From Odiellus spinosus (Eukaryota > Arthropoda > Arachnida > Opiliones > Phalangiidae), in NCBI GenBank assembly GCA_963920705.1, contig OY987232.1, positions 9,469,422-9,533,421 of the forward strand: 64,000 nt of DNA, given 5' to 3'. The notes under the pieces are model-generated. The model ran no database searches and was not told the DNA's origin. It saw nothing but the letters and a program-made list of their open reading frames with translations. The translations under genes and the position numbers were made by a program. Below are positions 46,831 through 59,014 of the stretch, one piece after another (position 1 is the stretch's first letter; each line of letters opens with the position of its first letter).

Positions 46831-48976
46831 TCAAAATGGCAGACGACAGCAACCAACGACCTTTTTTTTATTTTAAAATCACCCCCTCTCAATAAAAAAA
46901 AGTCGCCCCCTTCTGATTTTGACCCATTTCCCAGTACTTCTAAAAGTGGCTACCAGAGGGAACATTGACCCAGCGTTTTTCTTAAGCTCTCGCTTGTGAA
47001 TCGCACCTGCGTTATCCAAAGTGGCACTTTGGATTTTTAAACCCTTTAGCAAGCTAGAAGTTGATTTCATGATGTTGATTCCAGGAATTGCGAAGAGAGG
47101 CAGTGTTATATCTATATGCGTGACGCTCTTTTATACTTATAAACAATGTCGACGCCTCTTAAAAAACCAGTTTGGCATAATAGCATTAGGCCTACTGGCA
47201 TTAGGCCTACTAAAAAACGAATTTGTAAAAAGTTCCATTGTGTCGACTGGACAACGAGATCGAAAGTTGAGAGTGTTGCAATATTTTCAGACATTACACA
47301 TCTTTAAATTAACCACCCTACTAAGCAGTTTTGGAACACTGGTCATAACTATAGAGATTAGCAAGATTGAGAAATATTTAAAGGTTTTAACAGATTCTGC
47401 TTCTAAAAATAAGACATATTTGCTTAATAATACATTTCAGGAAGTGTCTCTAAATTGTTTTAAAAAAACAATAACCTAATTTTTGCATTCAATTGAAAGG
47501 AAAACCTCATTTAATCAAAAGACGCCCCACCTTGTAACCAGTTTATTTTGGAAGGCCGTATGTGGCTCTCTAAATTAGCTACAATTAAAATGTTGTTCAC
47601 CCTGTTATTTCCACCCGTTTGGTCTATAAATAGACAAATTCGATTTTTTTGATCATTTGAATCATTCGAGTTGTTTTTGACGAACTCTTCCTGGTGTCAT
47701 TAAATCGATGTGGCATTGTTTAACGTGATAATCCAAAGTATATTTTATTAGTTAAATAAATATCGCCCCCAACACTCATTCGTGGAAAACTTTCCGTCTT
47801 GTTCAGCGAATGTTAAACTTTAATCTTTCAAATGATTTTACAAAATAACTTACGAAAAATAATATAACTTACATCAAACCAACTATACGATACAAAGATC
47901 TGGTTCATTTTTTGCATGGTAAGATGGATTTCATGTTCTGTTTGGCCTTGTATGCTATTATATAAATCGGCTTTAGCTCTAGCATGTTTGTGGTCAGCTC
48001 AATAGTGTCCCATCATTCTCCCTTGAAATTCCTTCCATGCTGAGACCCGAATCTGGCATTACTTCATAGGATCGTTGGTAATAACCCCATCTTCTATCTT
48101 TCTGATAGATAATTGAATCTTATATATTCATTGTTGCCTCTCAGGAATTCTGAAACCTTTTGGATGCTAAGTCCGTCCAATTAGGGCGTTCGAACTTTCG
48201 ACGTTAGTGAACGTTCATCATAGCGAATTTTCGATCTCGTTATCCAGTAGCCACAATGGAACTTCTACTAATTCATTTTTTTTAGGCCAAACTGTTTTTT
48301 AAAGGTATGAAAGCTAATCGCGCCTATTGAGAAAACAAAGTCTCTTAGGCATTCCTGGATTCAACATCATGAAGTGAAATAAACTCTCCCTCCCTGCTAC
48401 AAGGTTTAAAATTCCAGTATGCCTCCTTGTGTTATCGTATAATAGGCATACATAATCAGCAATGATGATGGATAGCCAAGTAGAAAAAAAAGTAACGATG
48501 CCAAGGGCCATTGGCAAAGTATTCTGAAGTTGATCCTACAGGAACAGTGTGGACTTGTCACCTTTTTTGTAAATATGATAATGATTTGTCGTTTAAACAA
48601 TTTCGTGTTCCTTGGCCCTTTATAGAATCTATTAGATATGAGATGTATATTTTGTATATATTAAAGTTTAATCATTATTCTGGTAAAGAATATCGTTAAT
48701 TCTCTTCTTGATATTTTAGTATCAATTAGCAGAGGATTCTGGTAACCCCTTATAATTCCTATCTACAGGATACGATAGTTTTTATGTTAATCAATATAGC
48801 TTTGGTCTTAGATTAAGCAAAGCTCAATACGCTAGAACTAAGGGTTCTAGGGGAGCATTATTTTGTACCCTAGGAATCAGTACAGGGTATTCCTCATAGC
48901 CCGAGATTATAGAAAGAGTTGTCGGAAGTTCGACATGTCCTTAGGGACTCACCGAAATCGATAGCAATGTTTAGGA
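46831..48976. other. Spacer with a diverged inverted pair
   Basis: A segment around 47025-47100 and the complement of 48340-48430 are homologous. Both translate around a core FMML-x-PG-x-x-KR. The product is unrecognised. No intact gene is visible. Confidence 0.4.
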
Positions 48977-49125
48977 AGGTTTATCAATTTCATTTAACTC
49001 TTGGCTAATGCTTTTAGAGGTTGACCTTGGAGATAATGGTGGACTTTGATTGGAAACTGTTACATTTGTTGTTTCAGGAATAAGAGAAACTCCTGGTACT
49101 AACGTAGGCTGTTGTGGCATTAGGT
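48977..49125 (-). other. Coding-like Pro/Ser-rich stretch, unrecognised
   Basis: On the minus strand 49 codons are open: MPQQPTLVPGVSLIPETT, then NQSPPLSPRSTSKSISQEL. A second Gln/Pro-rich piece in broken frames lies upstream at about 49210-49440. It could be an exon of a low-complexity protein or a decayed retrocopy. I do not recognise the gene. Confidence 0.25.
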
Positions 49126-52100
49126 TATATTATATATGTTGTCACCGAGGGGGTACCATTCTAGTTGCGTATTATATGGCATAGTCATCTGTCCATTTAA
49201 ATAATATCGTACTTGGTACTTGACGCTAAAGGTGCCAATCCTTCAGGCTCAATCAAAGGATTTACCAAAGGAGGTCTTTGTTGAAGGAATAATTTGCCCT
49301 TGAGATCCTAGGATTTGACTTCCTGACGATCCTACACCTGTAACCAAACGTTGGGGATTTGTAGACTGAATCGATAAGATGGATGTTGAAGTTGAAGGTG
49401 GTATTTGCACTTATATTACTTAATGGAGTAATGCTAGGTCGCTAGCTTTTCTCCCCAACCCTGGAGGCTAACGGGCGACCTATTTGAAGGGGAGGAAAAG
49501 ACTTATGTCTCAGACATAAACCTGTTTTTTACCAGGTTCATGGGTATTGGATATATGGGCTTCAGTTTTCAAGGTATCAGTTACAGTTGACTGTTGCAGC
49601 CTTAAATAAAATCAAAGCTAAATCTCTCTCTTGATTATTTTCACAATCGTGCATATAACAATGTGCACTCATAATTTATGAAGCCAAAGGAGGGGAGTCT
49701 TTTGATATTTCATGAAGGTTTTAATTTTTCTATGGTTATGATAAGAAATGTAGATTATAACGGTGTATTACGTGTAAACTTGAAGATGTCTCCACAATAG
49801 AGCCTATTATGCGAGACCCGCCTGCAGCATGCCCATCCGCCTCGAGGGCGGAATTCTGGGAAAGATGTAAGACAGTTCATTTGACTGAGAAATAAATCGT
49901 TCCCAAATAATGCTTACCCCCAGGACAATGGTGATCCCTATTATGAAAATCGGAGCCATATCGTGTTTTTTCCTTGTACTAAATAACGCTATACTACCGC
50001 CTTAGTTCCTTTAATATTGATTTACATCTTACTGTCTCCCATCTCCTATTGGACGCTTCTGGTATTATGGAAAATCTATTTCATGGCTATGAACAGTAAA
50101 TTGTTGTACAAGTTTCACACCTACTTAGTTGTCGTTATAAAATCTGTAGCTTGCTCTCAATTTGAGAACATCATATCGAAGTTCTATAACCTTTTTATAA
50201 GAATAATAACAATAGTTTTTCATTTGAACTCCATGAATTTCTTCACGTTTAATGTTACTGGAAAAATATTGTGAAAAATCATCTTACAGCTATGTACTGA
50301 ATTTTTAAAAGTTATGTTTATAATTTAATCAGTTTTAATATTCATATGAAATCATGCATGTTTTTCACAAAATCTGGTATATAAATCTTGGGGTGGTGCT
50401 GACCTTACTATTTCGACTGGCCTATAGATTTAAAAATCACTAACTGACATCTAAGAAAAAATCACTAAATATTTTTAGTAGGCAAATGAAAGTTGGCTTG
50501 AAGTATCTAATCAAACGATTTACCAAACCAGACTGGTTGACCCTGGATTCGTGTGATAATTTTGAACTAACATTTTTAAGGTCAAAGCAAACCAAAATAT
50601 TAACAAAACAACGTCCATATATTTTTTAGTTTCCACTGTAGTTTTGTAAATTTCTCACCATAATATTCAAAATCGTAGAAAAATTATGTTCTCAAGACCC
50701 ACAATCAAGGCTGGATTAAGCTATTTTGTTAGAAAAAGATATCCCCCCACTAATTTGATATCAAACTTGTCAACGTTCATTACATGCTTGTTCAGGGAAA
50801 AACTCCAACTAAGCCCGTATGCCCCTGTTTGACTAGAGCCCGGAGACCATTGCACAAAACCACCATTTATAACAGGGCCTCTAAGTTGTCCACAGTCTTA
50901 TAATTTTCTTTAAACTGATAAAATCATGAAATCTTAGTGGCTTTCTCGAGATTAATTAGAAAAAAGCATTAGAATTAATGGCACTAAAGTTTTGGAACTC
51001 ATCATTCAAAGATCTAGACTCTTAGTTTATTTAAAACAGAACTTGATACATTTCTAACTGTTCAAAATTTTAAAGATATTGTTTTAAAGTTAAACGTACT
51101 TTTATTTTTAGCTAGGACTTCTATTTAACCAGATTTTTAAACTGAAAGGAATATCCAATAAAAATTATTATTATTATTATTATATAGATTATTTTCCTAA
51201 AGGGTAAATTTTAAATACTAAGTTTGAAATTTTATAATCGCTACTAGTTTTGCGAAGGTTTTGATAATGTTTTGCTAGCTGATACACTTTGTTTATTCAT
51301 ACCATTAAAATTGAACATTAAAAGAATAAATCGTTTTCCTGGGTGCACAAATCTTACATACCTTAGATTTATGGTATAATCAAGGAGGATTAACAATGGA
51401 AATGAAATTAACTGTTTGATTATAAAAATTTGCAAAATGTTATTCACATACTGTTAATGTTACATCTTTTACCTGTCCACGCGTTTTGGCAAATACAAAC
51501 CACTGTATTGTTAATTCTCCTTGGTATTACATAATGAACTAAAAATGGCATCTAGTCTTTTGTGGCTTAAAAAATAGTCACTATGATATTTCACCCACGT
51601 CCGTGAAAAAAAATTGCGTAGAACCTGAAACATTTAAGTGTATAATTTATATTTAAGTGTTTTAAATTGACAGTGTGTGTATGAATATTGTTGTTAGATA
51701 ATTTAATTTCACTTTGGATGTGAATATACTAAATCCATTTCTAGTCTTTTCACGCATAGTTAAAATGTAAAGCACATTGTTTCATCGTAATATTTAAATG
51801 TATACTTCCGAATTGTAGATGAAAAGTAATTAGAATATGCTAGTCATATTATTATTGGAAATTTTGCTGTTCTAAGGAGATTTTTTTACCTAATATTGTT
51901 ACTGTTGAAATGAGGAAAAAATCACCATGGAACAGATGTTTGAATCATTTCTATACCCCTAAATATATACTGGTATATTATTAATTTTACGATATAAAAT
52001 AATTGTTACGCTGCAATAATAATGCAATATTTGCAAGTATTTATCCACACGCGTAACTTTTTAAACGTAATATAATGGTGAGCGTCAAATTTTACTCGTG

Positions 52101-53336
52101 TAGTTGACTTTAATACAGCATTCCATACTAGATTTTTAATCTTAAATTAGTATCATTCATTCCTTAAGGTAAATTACCAATATTATTTTCTTTGTTGAAA
52201 AATAAAGTTGATTATAAATTATAATAAATCCAGTCAATTTATGTAACAAATGTTCATAACATTAAAAATTTTAAATGTTCACTGTAGTTCTCAAACAAAT
52301 TATTTTTCAATGGCAGTGATATTTAGGGTTCACAATTCAGATTAAAAACTAATGGCTTCTGTGAGCTTATGAGTTTTTATCATCGATACACTCTGTTCTT
52401 TAACAACCCAGGGTACGTTCAGTTAACCACAAAATACGCATCGATGCATATTGGAAAAATCGAAACTGTTACTTGTACACCTTTTTTTGTATTGCAACAG
52501 GGCGCCAAAGGATTTGAAAAGCCCGCCAGATTTTTAGCTTAGTAGGTTTGGTGGCGCCCTCTTGCATTTTCCCTCCCAAATCTTTCTTATTAGTAACACA
52601 AATGTAAAAAGATCAGTTCCACCCTTGCTCCGCTGACAGGTTAGCTTCTCAAAAAATTACTGTAAAGTTTTTCTCTTTTCAAGAATTTCGAGTCTGAGAT
52701 TTAAGAGTTAAAATAACTCAATTGTCATATTAGGTATTCAGTAAGAAAAATATATAATTTTTGGACGTCCTTATTCTATAAGAAGCCAACGCTTTACCTA
52801 CTCCTAGGCAAGATGAAACCTAAGTATAAGGTGAGTTGAATCTCATTATTAAGGGTTAAAATAAAAATTTTGACAAACGAATTCGTTCCCCAATGAAGGG
52901 AATTTAAATAAACTAAATAGAATTAGCAAATAATCTTAGTTGACATTAGGCTTAGGAGATAATAATAAGAAATTGTAACAGTGGGTTTAAACTTAAACAG
53001 TAGGCTTCCCTGAAGTGGGAATATTTAGAGGTACAAAGTTTAAGTCTGTTACAGTATTTACAGTTTCATGTGGCGATGCTCATCGATAGTGCATCAAGCT
53101 CATTGGCTCAACGAGCTAATTAGATAAGTTTGGGATATTTTAGGTAAACATATTGTAACCAATATTTTCATTTCTAATAAAGAATGTAATCTTTAGAGAT
53201 CTTCATTAAATTAAGAGTTACAGCGATAAATTGAATGGCTGTTAATGGTCTATAAGAAAAAAGTGTCGACGATTGATTTGCTAAATTTGTTTATTTATAA
53301 CACATACCTTTTGAGAAAGTAACAAAGAAAACGTAA
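49126..53336. other. AT-rich gene-free region
   Basis: Apart from the decayed piece at 49210-49440 and a short ATT microsatellite near 51164-51183, I see no gene or repeat family I can support. Confidence 0.5.
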
Positions 53337-53560
53337 CCCTTACCAAAAAATAAGTTATTCTTAAGTGGTCTTGGGGAAGTCTTTCGGGTGTCTTACTTAG
53401 TCTTAAGAGGTCTTGGGAAAGTCTTTCGGGTGTCTTAAGGGGTCTTGGGGAAGTCTTTCATTGTGTGTAGTAGTCTCGGAGAAGTCGTAAAGACATCCCC
53501 AAGACTTTTGTAGCGTTCTTGAGGGCCTCTTCCGATCAGACCAACTTTTTTCCGTAAGGG
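53337..53560. mobile_element. CCCTTAC-family MITE, 224 bp
   Basis: It runs from CCCTTACCAAAAAATAAGTT to AACTTTTTTCCGTAAGGG. The internal arm cttggggaagtctttcgggtg is repeated three times on the left and appears inverted on the right (catccccaagac). It is the best-preserved family member here. Confidence 0.9.
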
Positions 53561-54433
53561 AAATTACAATGTATCTCCTCCTTTCCAAACATCAACTACC
53601 GATTTCGCAATTCACACAGTCGTATCAGTGTCCCCACCACGAAATATAGGTGGCATACAAGATACAGTGGATGTTTTTCCCCTCTGTCGCGTTCTTTATG
53701 TTTCGGAAGGCCTGGCACTACATTTAAGAATTTTGGCACTAGTACCCGCCTGTTTAAACCCTAGTTCTCTCGTTGTATTGGGGGAAGCTGTAATGGGGAG
53801 AATATAATGATAAACTCTATCTGTTTGAAGGGAAATAGATAAATAATTAAGGGCCTTTCAGAATTGAATGTCATTGTGTGTTGCCTATACCAATTTTTTT
53901 TAAGGAAGCTAGTTCATCTCATTGGTCTTTTTTTCAAACTAATTTAGGAAAATTCGAAAATACTCAAAGAAAATTCTACTATCTGTGCAATATAATAAGG
54001 AATCTTAACTCAAAAAATGAGAGCCTCCTCAATATGATGAATTTATAAACAAGTACAACATAGATTTAACTTTAATTCCATAATTAAACGCGATATAAAA
54101 TTTGCAAACAGCGTTTTGATTCACAGATACAATTGTCCTGAGCTACTACAATGTTTCTACCTTAACTGTAGTGTACGAAATAAGAGGAAAAGAGATATCT
54201 TTTAAGTTAGATTCCCACTTGGCGGAAAATCTTGGCGTAAAAGCTGAGGTCGGCGGTAAAAATATTTCTCTAACGCTGGCCGCCAGCGTAAGAGCGGCGT
54301 AACGATTCCCACATAATCGAATTTGACGGGGACGGAAACTAGGTTTTGGGATATCACGTGATTGTGACGATTTTAAAGAATAGGTGGCGCCAGCGAGTTG
54401 CACACCTTTCGGGTCAATAATCAATTAAAAAAA
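53561..54433. other. Upstream region of the Harbinger transposase
   Basis: It contains a short hairpin ACGCTGGC-cg-CCAGCGT (about 54274-54291) and two gattccca motifs. I could not identify the terminal inverted repeat of the element. Confidence 0.4.
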
Positions 54434-55895
54434 ATGGAGGATTTGTCGGAAGATATTTCTGGCAATATTTTGGCTACCTTATCGGTTTATAATTGTGGCC
54501 TACTCTACTTAATGTATAAAAACTATAAAAGTAACAGCAGAAGACGATTTTGGGTAAGGGATATATTTAAAAAGCGGGAAGAACAGGGTTATCAAGCTAA
54601 TCTAATTAATGAGCTTCGACATCTGGACAATGAAAAACATTTCAAGTAGGTTTTTTTTCATTTGATGTATAAATTATAAACCAAATTATAATACGATGAC
54701 ATTCTTATTTATAAATAGGTTCTTCAGGATGAGCAAGGAGGATTTTGATGAGATTTTGGAATTAGTTAAGCCGTTAATTTACAGGCCAGACTCTAGGTTC
54801 CGTAGATCTATTTCTCCAGAGGAGAAATTGTCGCTAACTTTAAGGTTTCTTCCAATTTTTTCTTTTCAAGTTACTAAGAATTAATAAATATATCTACTTT
54901 TCTTGTTTAGATACCTGGCGAGTGGGGACATGCAAATTAGTTTGTCTTTTGCATATCGACTCGGAACCAGTACAGTTTGCAAAATAATTAACGAAACCTG
55001 CCAAGCTTTGTGGAAAGTACTTTCACCTATTTACGTCAAGATGCCAACAACAACTAGAGAGTGGATTAATATTAGCGATAAATTTGAAAGTTTCTGGAAT
55101 TTGCCTCATTGTGTTGGCGCCCTGGATGGAAAACATATTACAATTCAGTGCCCACCCAAAACTGGTTCAAAGTACTTCAATTACAAGGGTACTTTTAGTA
55201 TCATCCTTATGGCCTTGTGTGATGCTGAATATAAGTTTACGATGGTCGACGTTGGTGGCTATGGTAGTGAAAGTGATGGTGGGGTGTTTGCCCGTTCAAA
55301 GTTTGGAATTAATCTTAACCAAGGGTTGTTATCGCTACCTCCTCCATCGTACCTGCCAAAATCTAACAAAATCTTTCAATTTTTTATCGTGGCTGATGAA
55401 GCGTTTCCGCTTAATAAAAGCATTATGAGACCTTACCCTAGAAGAGGTTTAACGCTGACGCAAAGAATTTTTAATTACCGACTGTCTCGTGCTCGTAGAA
55501 TCATTGAAAATACTTTTGGGATTTATGCCGCAAGATGGAGAATTTTTCATACAACAATACAAGGAAAACCCGAAAATATCGATGCAATCATTAAAGCGAC
55601 GGTGTGCCTTCATAATTATATAATTACTAAAGAAGCTTCAAAACGTGAAGACCAAAAATTATACTTACCCTCTTCAAACTATGTTGATCGCGAAGGAAAG
55701 GACGGTAAAATTTTCCCAGGGCAATGGCGAAAAGAAATAGAGCCAAGAAATGCCATCATTCCTTTCACCAACATGTTTTACACAAATCGTCACTCGGTTA
55801 ATGTAGGGAAAATGAGAGATGTTTTAGCTGAGTATTTAACTAAAGAAGGAGAAGTATCGTGGCAAATCGAGTATGTAACTAAAGACTCAGTGTAA
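54434..55895 (+). CDS. PIF/Harbinger transposase (HARBI1-like, DDE superfamily 4)
   Basis: Three exons with matching phases: 54434-54645, 54719-54844, 54911-55895 (440 codons plus stop). The N-terminal exons give FWVRDIFKKREEQGY and FFRMSKEDFDEIL, the usual Harbinger lead-in. The DDE_Tnp_4 core has its first aspartate in CVGALDGKHI, the second in GGYGSESDGGVF, and the glutamate in LSRARRIIENTFGI, so the triad is intact. Introns are 73 and 66 bp with GT-AG ends. I chose the ATG at 54434; an in-frame ATG at 54398 exists but adds unconserved residues. It converges on the MADF gene, with stops 7 bp apart. The host homologue HARBI1 is shorter (about 350 residues). It looks functional. Confidence 0.9.
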
Positions 55896-55902
55896 AAGAA
55901 TT

Positions 55903-57193
55903 TTATTCTGGGTCTAATTTTTCAATTTCATAAAAAATATTTTCAATTTTATGTCTGGCCTCGGCTTGATTTTTTTTGGAAAATTTTCTAAATCTTCCCA
56001 TTACACTGCTGAAATAATGGAAAATTTCATCTCGCTCAGTTTTTTGAGTCGCTGCTAGTTGGGAAACTAGAGTTTTTTCCGACAATTCAATCATTTTTTC
56101 AAATTTATTGTCCAGATTGTCCTTTTTTTGTTTTTTCTTGGCAGGTTCTGTTGGTTTTTCTTCCCCGATTTTAACAGCATTTTCTTCAGGTGTTAGGTTA
56201 GTCGTAAAAACACTCAGAGCGCAGTCGTCACTATCATAATCTTCACTATAGAATAAATTTATTGTATATTATTAAAACAGTTTGAAATCAGATAATTTCT
56301 CGAGGAGTCCAACACGTAACAGGTTGTTTTATCCAGACTGGCTGGTTACTTGCCTGCTTTCGAAGTTTCGACTGACCTTATTTAAGGCAAAAATAGGTAG
56401 GATTATAGTATGTGGTAATAAGGTCAAAATTCTCCTCGTATCAAATGGAAACTATTTTAAAAGTGTATATTAGACCTCAACAATTTAACCTAACCTAAAC
56501 AAACTCGAACAATAAACTAACCTAACCTAAACAAACTCGAACCTTATTACCACATACTATAATTGTACCCAAAAAGATTATCTCACTTGTTATTAATTGA
56601 ATTAAATTAAATGGTTGCCATTCTATCGTGCACTTCCTCTTCGTCTTACATATCAAAGTTTAATGAACTTGATGATGATGATGGTACGCATGGTTCATCG
56701 ATATTAGTTGATGTTCTAAAATAAATGAACATTATTTGAAAACAATAAAGACTAGTATATAGGATAATATAAGAAATAGTGTACTCTCTGGGTTCCAGTA
56801 CAGTTTTTAGAAAACCATCCAAAATTCCAAAGAATTCCCATTTGGAATTTAAGTCATCGTCAGCACCGGCTCCACTTTTTTTCTTCAGGTCAATCGCTCT
56901 TTTTTCCTTACGATATCTATCCCTTAAAGCTCTCCAGGACTTATATGCCTCAACCTCTGTAATATATGATATTTAAATAATAGAAATTAAGAAAAGTTTG
57001 TTTTTATTTGCTTACTTGTTATTTTAAAAAGGGCTCCAATGGAGGCCCAGCGGTCCTCTTTCATACTAGTGTCTTTGTATCTTTTGTCTGATAAGTCAAA
57101 CAAGTAAGGGTACTTCTTAACTTCTTCAATAAAAAGCTCCTTATTAAGGGTAATCTTTTTTTTGGGTTGATCCGGCCCTTTTTTTGGTGGCAT
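55903..57193 (-). CDS. Harbinger MADF-BESS DNA-binding protein
   Basis: Four minus-strand exons with consistent phases: 57193-57016, 56956-56785, 56715-56650, 56245-55903 (252 codons). Exon 1-2 encodes a MADF/Myb-SANT-like domain (LFIEEVKKYPYLFDLSDKRY, then DRWASIGALFKIT, YKSWRALRDRYRKEKRA). Exon 3 is a Ser-rich linker. Exon 4 has a basic KKKQKK and ends in a BESS-type segment (SVMGRFRKFSKKNQAEARHK). In Harbinger elements a Myb-like partner binds the termini and imports the transposase; I infer that role here. Intron 3 contains short repeats of CCTAACCTAAACAAACTCGA. Exon 2's donor (GTACAC) is weak, the least certain boundary. Confidence 0.8.
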
Positions 57194-57328
57194 CTTTTAA
57201 ATAACTTTAAATATCGAGGCGGCGAGGCCTAGGCTTAATAAAAAGTCTAAAATAAGAAAATGGCGACTGGCGAAGGAGCAATATTCTTTTCTCTCGTCAC
57301 GTGAGTAAATAAAAAATGAGAGTTGACT

Positions 57329-57727
57329 ATCACGGGGTGGCAGTTTTGATCATGGGTTCTATGGGGTGGTAATGTTAATTTTCCTTCGACGGACATTTCC
57401 CCGGATATTCTCCCGGCAATTGAAAGGCGGTATAGCCGCAGACCTATGCCAGCGACACCCCGCAAAGGGGTGTGATAAGACTCCGCTGTTTCGGAAGCTC
57501 ACAGCGGCAGATAAGAAATCGTGAATATCGGGGTGGCAGTTTTGGTCTTGGGTGCTATGGAGTGGCAATGCTAATTTGGCTTCGACGGGTAAGAGCGTCG
57601 ATTTAACGTCGGGTAGAGAAGAGCGTTCACCCCGTGGAGAGCTACCCTTGGTTCTACGTATAGAGGGTGTGATAAGACGCCGTAGTTTCGGAAGCTTACA
57701 ACGGCAGATAAGAAATCTGGAATATCA
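57329..57727. repeat. Two tandem ~197-bp repeats, possible Polinton terminal region
   Basis: The block CGGGGTGGCAGTTTTG...CTTCGACGG occurs at 57333 and 57530. The block GTGTGATAAGAC...CGGCAGATAAGAAATC occurs at about 57470 and 57667. Spacing is about 197 bp. The repeats lie between the Harbinger MADF gene and the first Polinton gene. Terminal repeats with internal tandem units are common in Polintons, but the element end itself is not established. Confidence 0.55.
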
Positions 57728-58092
57728 CTAGTTCCAAATGCTTATCAGCGTTCGAGTTCGGTGTTTATCTTTTGAAATAGAGCTAATAGGGAAAGAAGGC
57801 TGCTATGATTAAACGAATTATTTATTCTTAAAGTCTTAAAACAGAGGAGAGGGCGAAAGGGTGTCATCCCGCGACGTGTGGGTAATTAACCGCGCGCGTT
57901 TTAAATTAGAATCGGTAGACTGACGGGAAAACCGAAATATTTCACGTCGGAAATTCTTGTAGGCTTAACCGGTATTATATTTTAGGCTTATATATAAATG
58001 AAAAGTGAGTGATAAGTGTTTTCAAGAGGTAATGTAAACAAGCAGTTACGTGTAGGAGGGGCTTTTTAAATTGAAAAGTAAACAACCGGCAG

Positions 58093-58100
58093 TATAAAAG
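58093..58100 (+). promoter_or_regulatory. Candidate TATA box for the Polinton left gene
   Basis: TATAAAAG lies 130 bp upstream of the first Polinton reading frame in an otherwise gene-free stretch. This is supported only by motif and position. Confidence 0.35.
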
Positions 58101-58220
58101 AAATATACAATTAAATTTTTACTTATTCTCTCATCGACTGCGAAAGGATTGAAAATGTATGTATATAAAGTAGCTTATTAGACGATAGCCGGACTTGGAA
58201 TAACGGTATTTTCTATTTAG

Positions 58221-58923
58221 GCTCACCGCCAAAATATTTCCAATCTCACCCCTCAAAGGAATTGGGGTAACGCCGAACTGCGAAATTCAACTAGGATGTC
58301 TGAATGGAAGTTCCCTAATAACGTTGACCGAGGCAGAATTCCTGGAGCTATACCGAGCTCGAGCGGATATCACGTCATTCCTAGAGGATCAGAAAATTGC
58401 CCCGCCTGCTTGGTTCTTCGAGGGGTCTGAAACGAAGCGAGTTGAGTTAACCGAATTTCGAGACATCAGAATTCTCAACATACGAGAGATGCGACCTGGT
58501 AGCGGGGCAAATTACGGCGAACTATACCCCACAAGAGTTGGGTTTGCCATTTCAAAACTCCTATGGCGATCTTTCTTGGAGAAATTCGACGAGGTTATAA
58601 CCTTCCTGGAAGAAGTCAAACGGGTCTATGATAAAATTAAAAAAAGCGTACTCGGGCAGTTATCGGAAACAATCACCGCAATGTGCTACGGGTGTGAAAC
58701 CGACCACCCATCCCAAACAAAACACGACTGCGTGATGTACGACTGGAATACCCGGGTGGAAATGAACTACGCAACGGCCATGGGTAAGATGAGCTACTCC
58801 GAGATCACGGATGAATTCGTATCGAATACATTTCTGGGTGAACAATTCTGCGAATATATACTTTGTAATATTGCCTGTATCTCCAAAAAATTACTATTGA
58901 AAACTGAAGATGTTACACCCTAA
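58221..58923 (+). CDS. Polinton-associated protein of unknown function with a Cys/His cluster (5' end unresolved)
   Basis: The frame is open from an acceptor-like site (tatttag, 58214-58220) to TAA at 58921, which overlaps an AATAAA signal. No suitable ATG is in frame, so a short upstream exon is likely, perhaps starting near 58150. The N-terminal part has a compact fold-like pattern (IQLGCLNGSSLITLTEAEF, LELYRARADITSFLE). The C-terminal part has CYGCETDHPSQTKHDC, a C-x2-C...H...H-x-C cluster that could bind zinc. Similar Cys/His proteins accompany invertebrate Polintons as far as I recall; no function is assigned. The segment 58453-58560 is rich in aromatic and basic residues. It lies just upstream of the packaging ATPase on the same strand. 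Confidence 0.6.
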
Positions 58924-59014
58924 TAAAATCAATCCTTCATTTTCGAACCGAGTCTCTAATTTTTAATTTTAATATAAAACCTATCGTACCTACGGAGATG
59001 GTCTCATTACAATC

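Noticed and set aside
47021..47479. 152-residue plus-strand frame
   Set aside because: It contains a small direct repeat and AT-driven composition with no recognised domain; only its first part matches the inverted pair at 48.4 kb.
54150..54430. Terminal inverted repeat of the Harbinger element
   Set aside because: I compared this region with 57194-57330 and saw no convincing inverted match, so no boundary is claimed.
56490..56545. Telomere-like CCTAACCTAA repeats
   Set aside because: Only two short copies are present in an intron of the MADF gene; too few to be telomeric.
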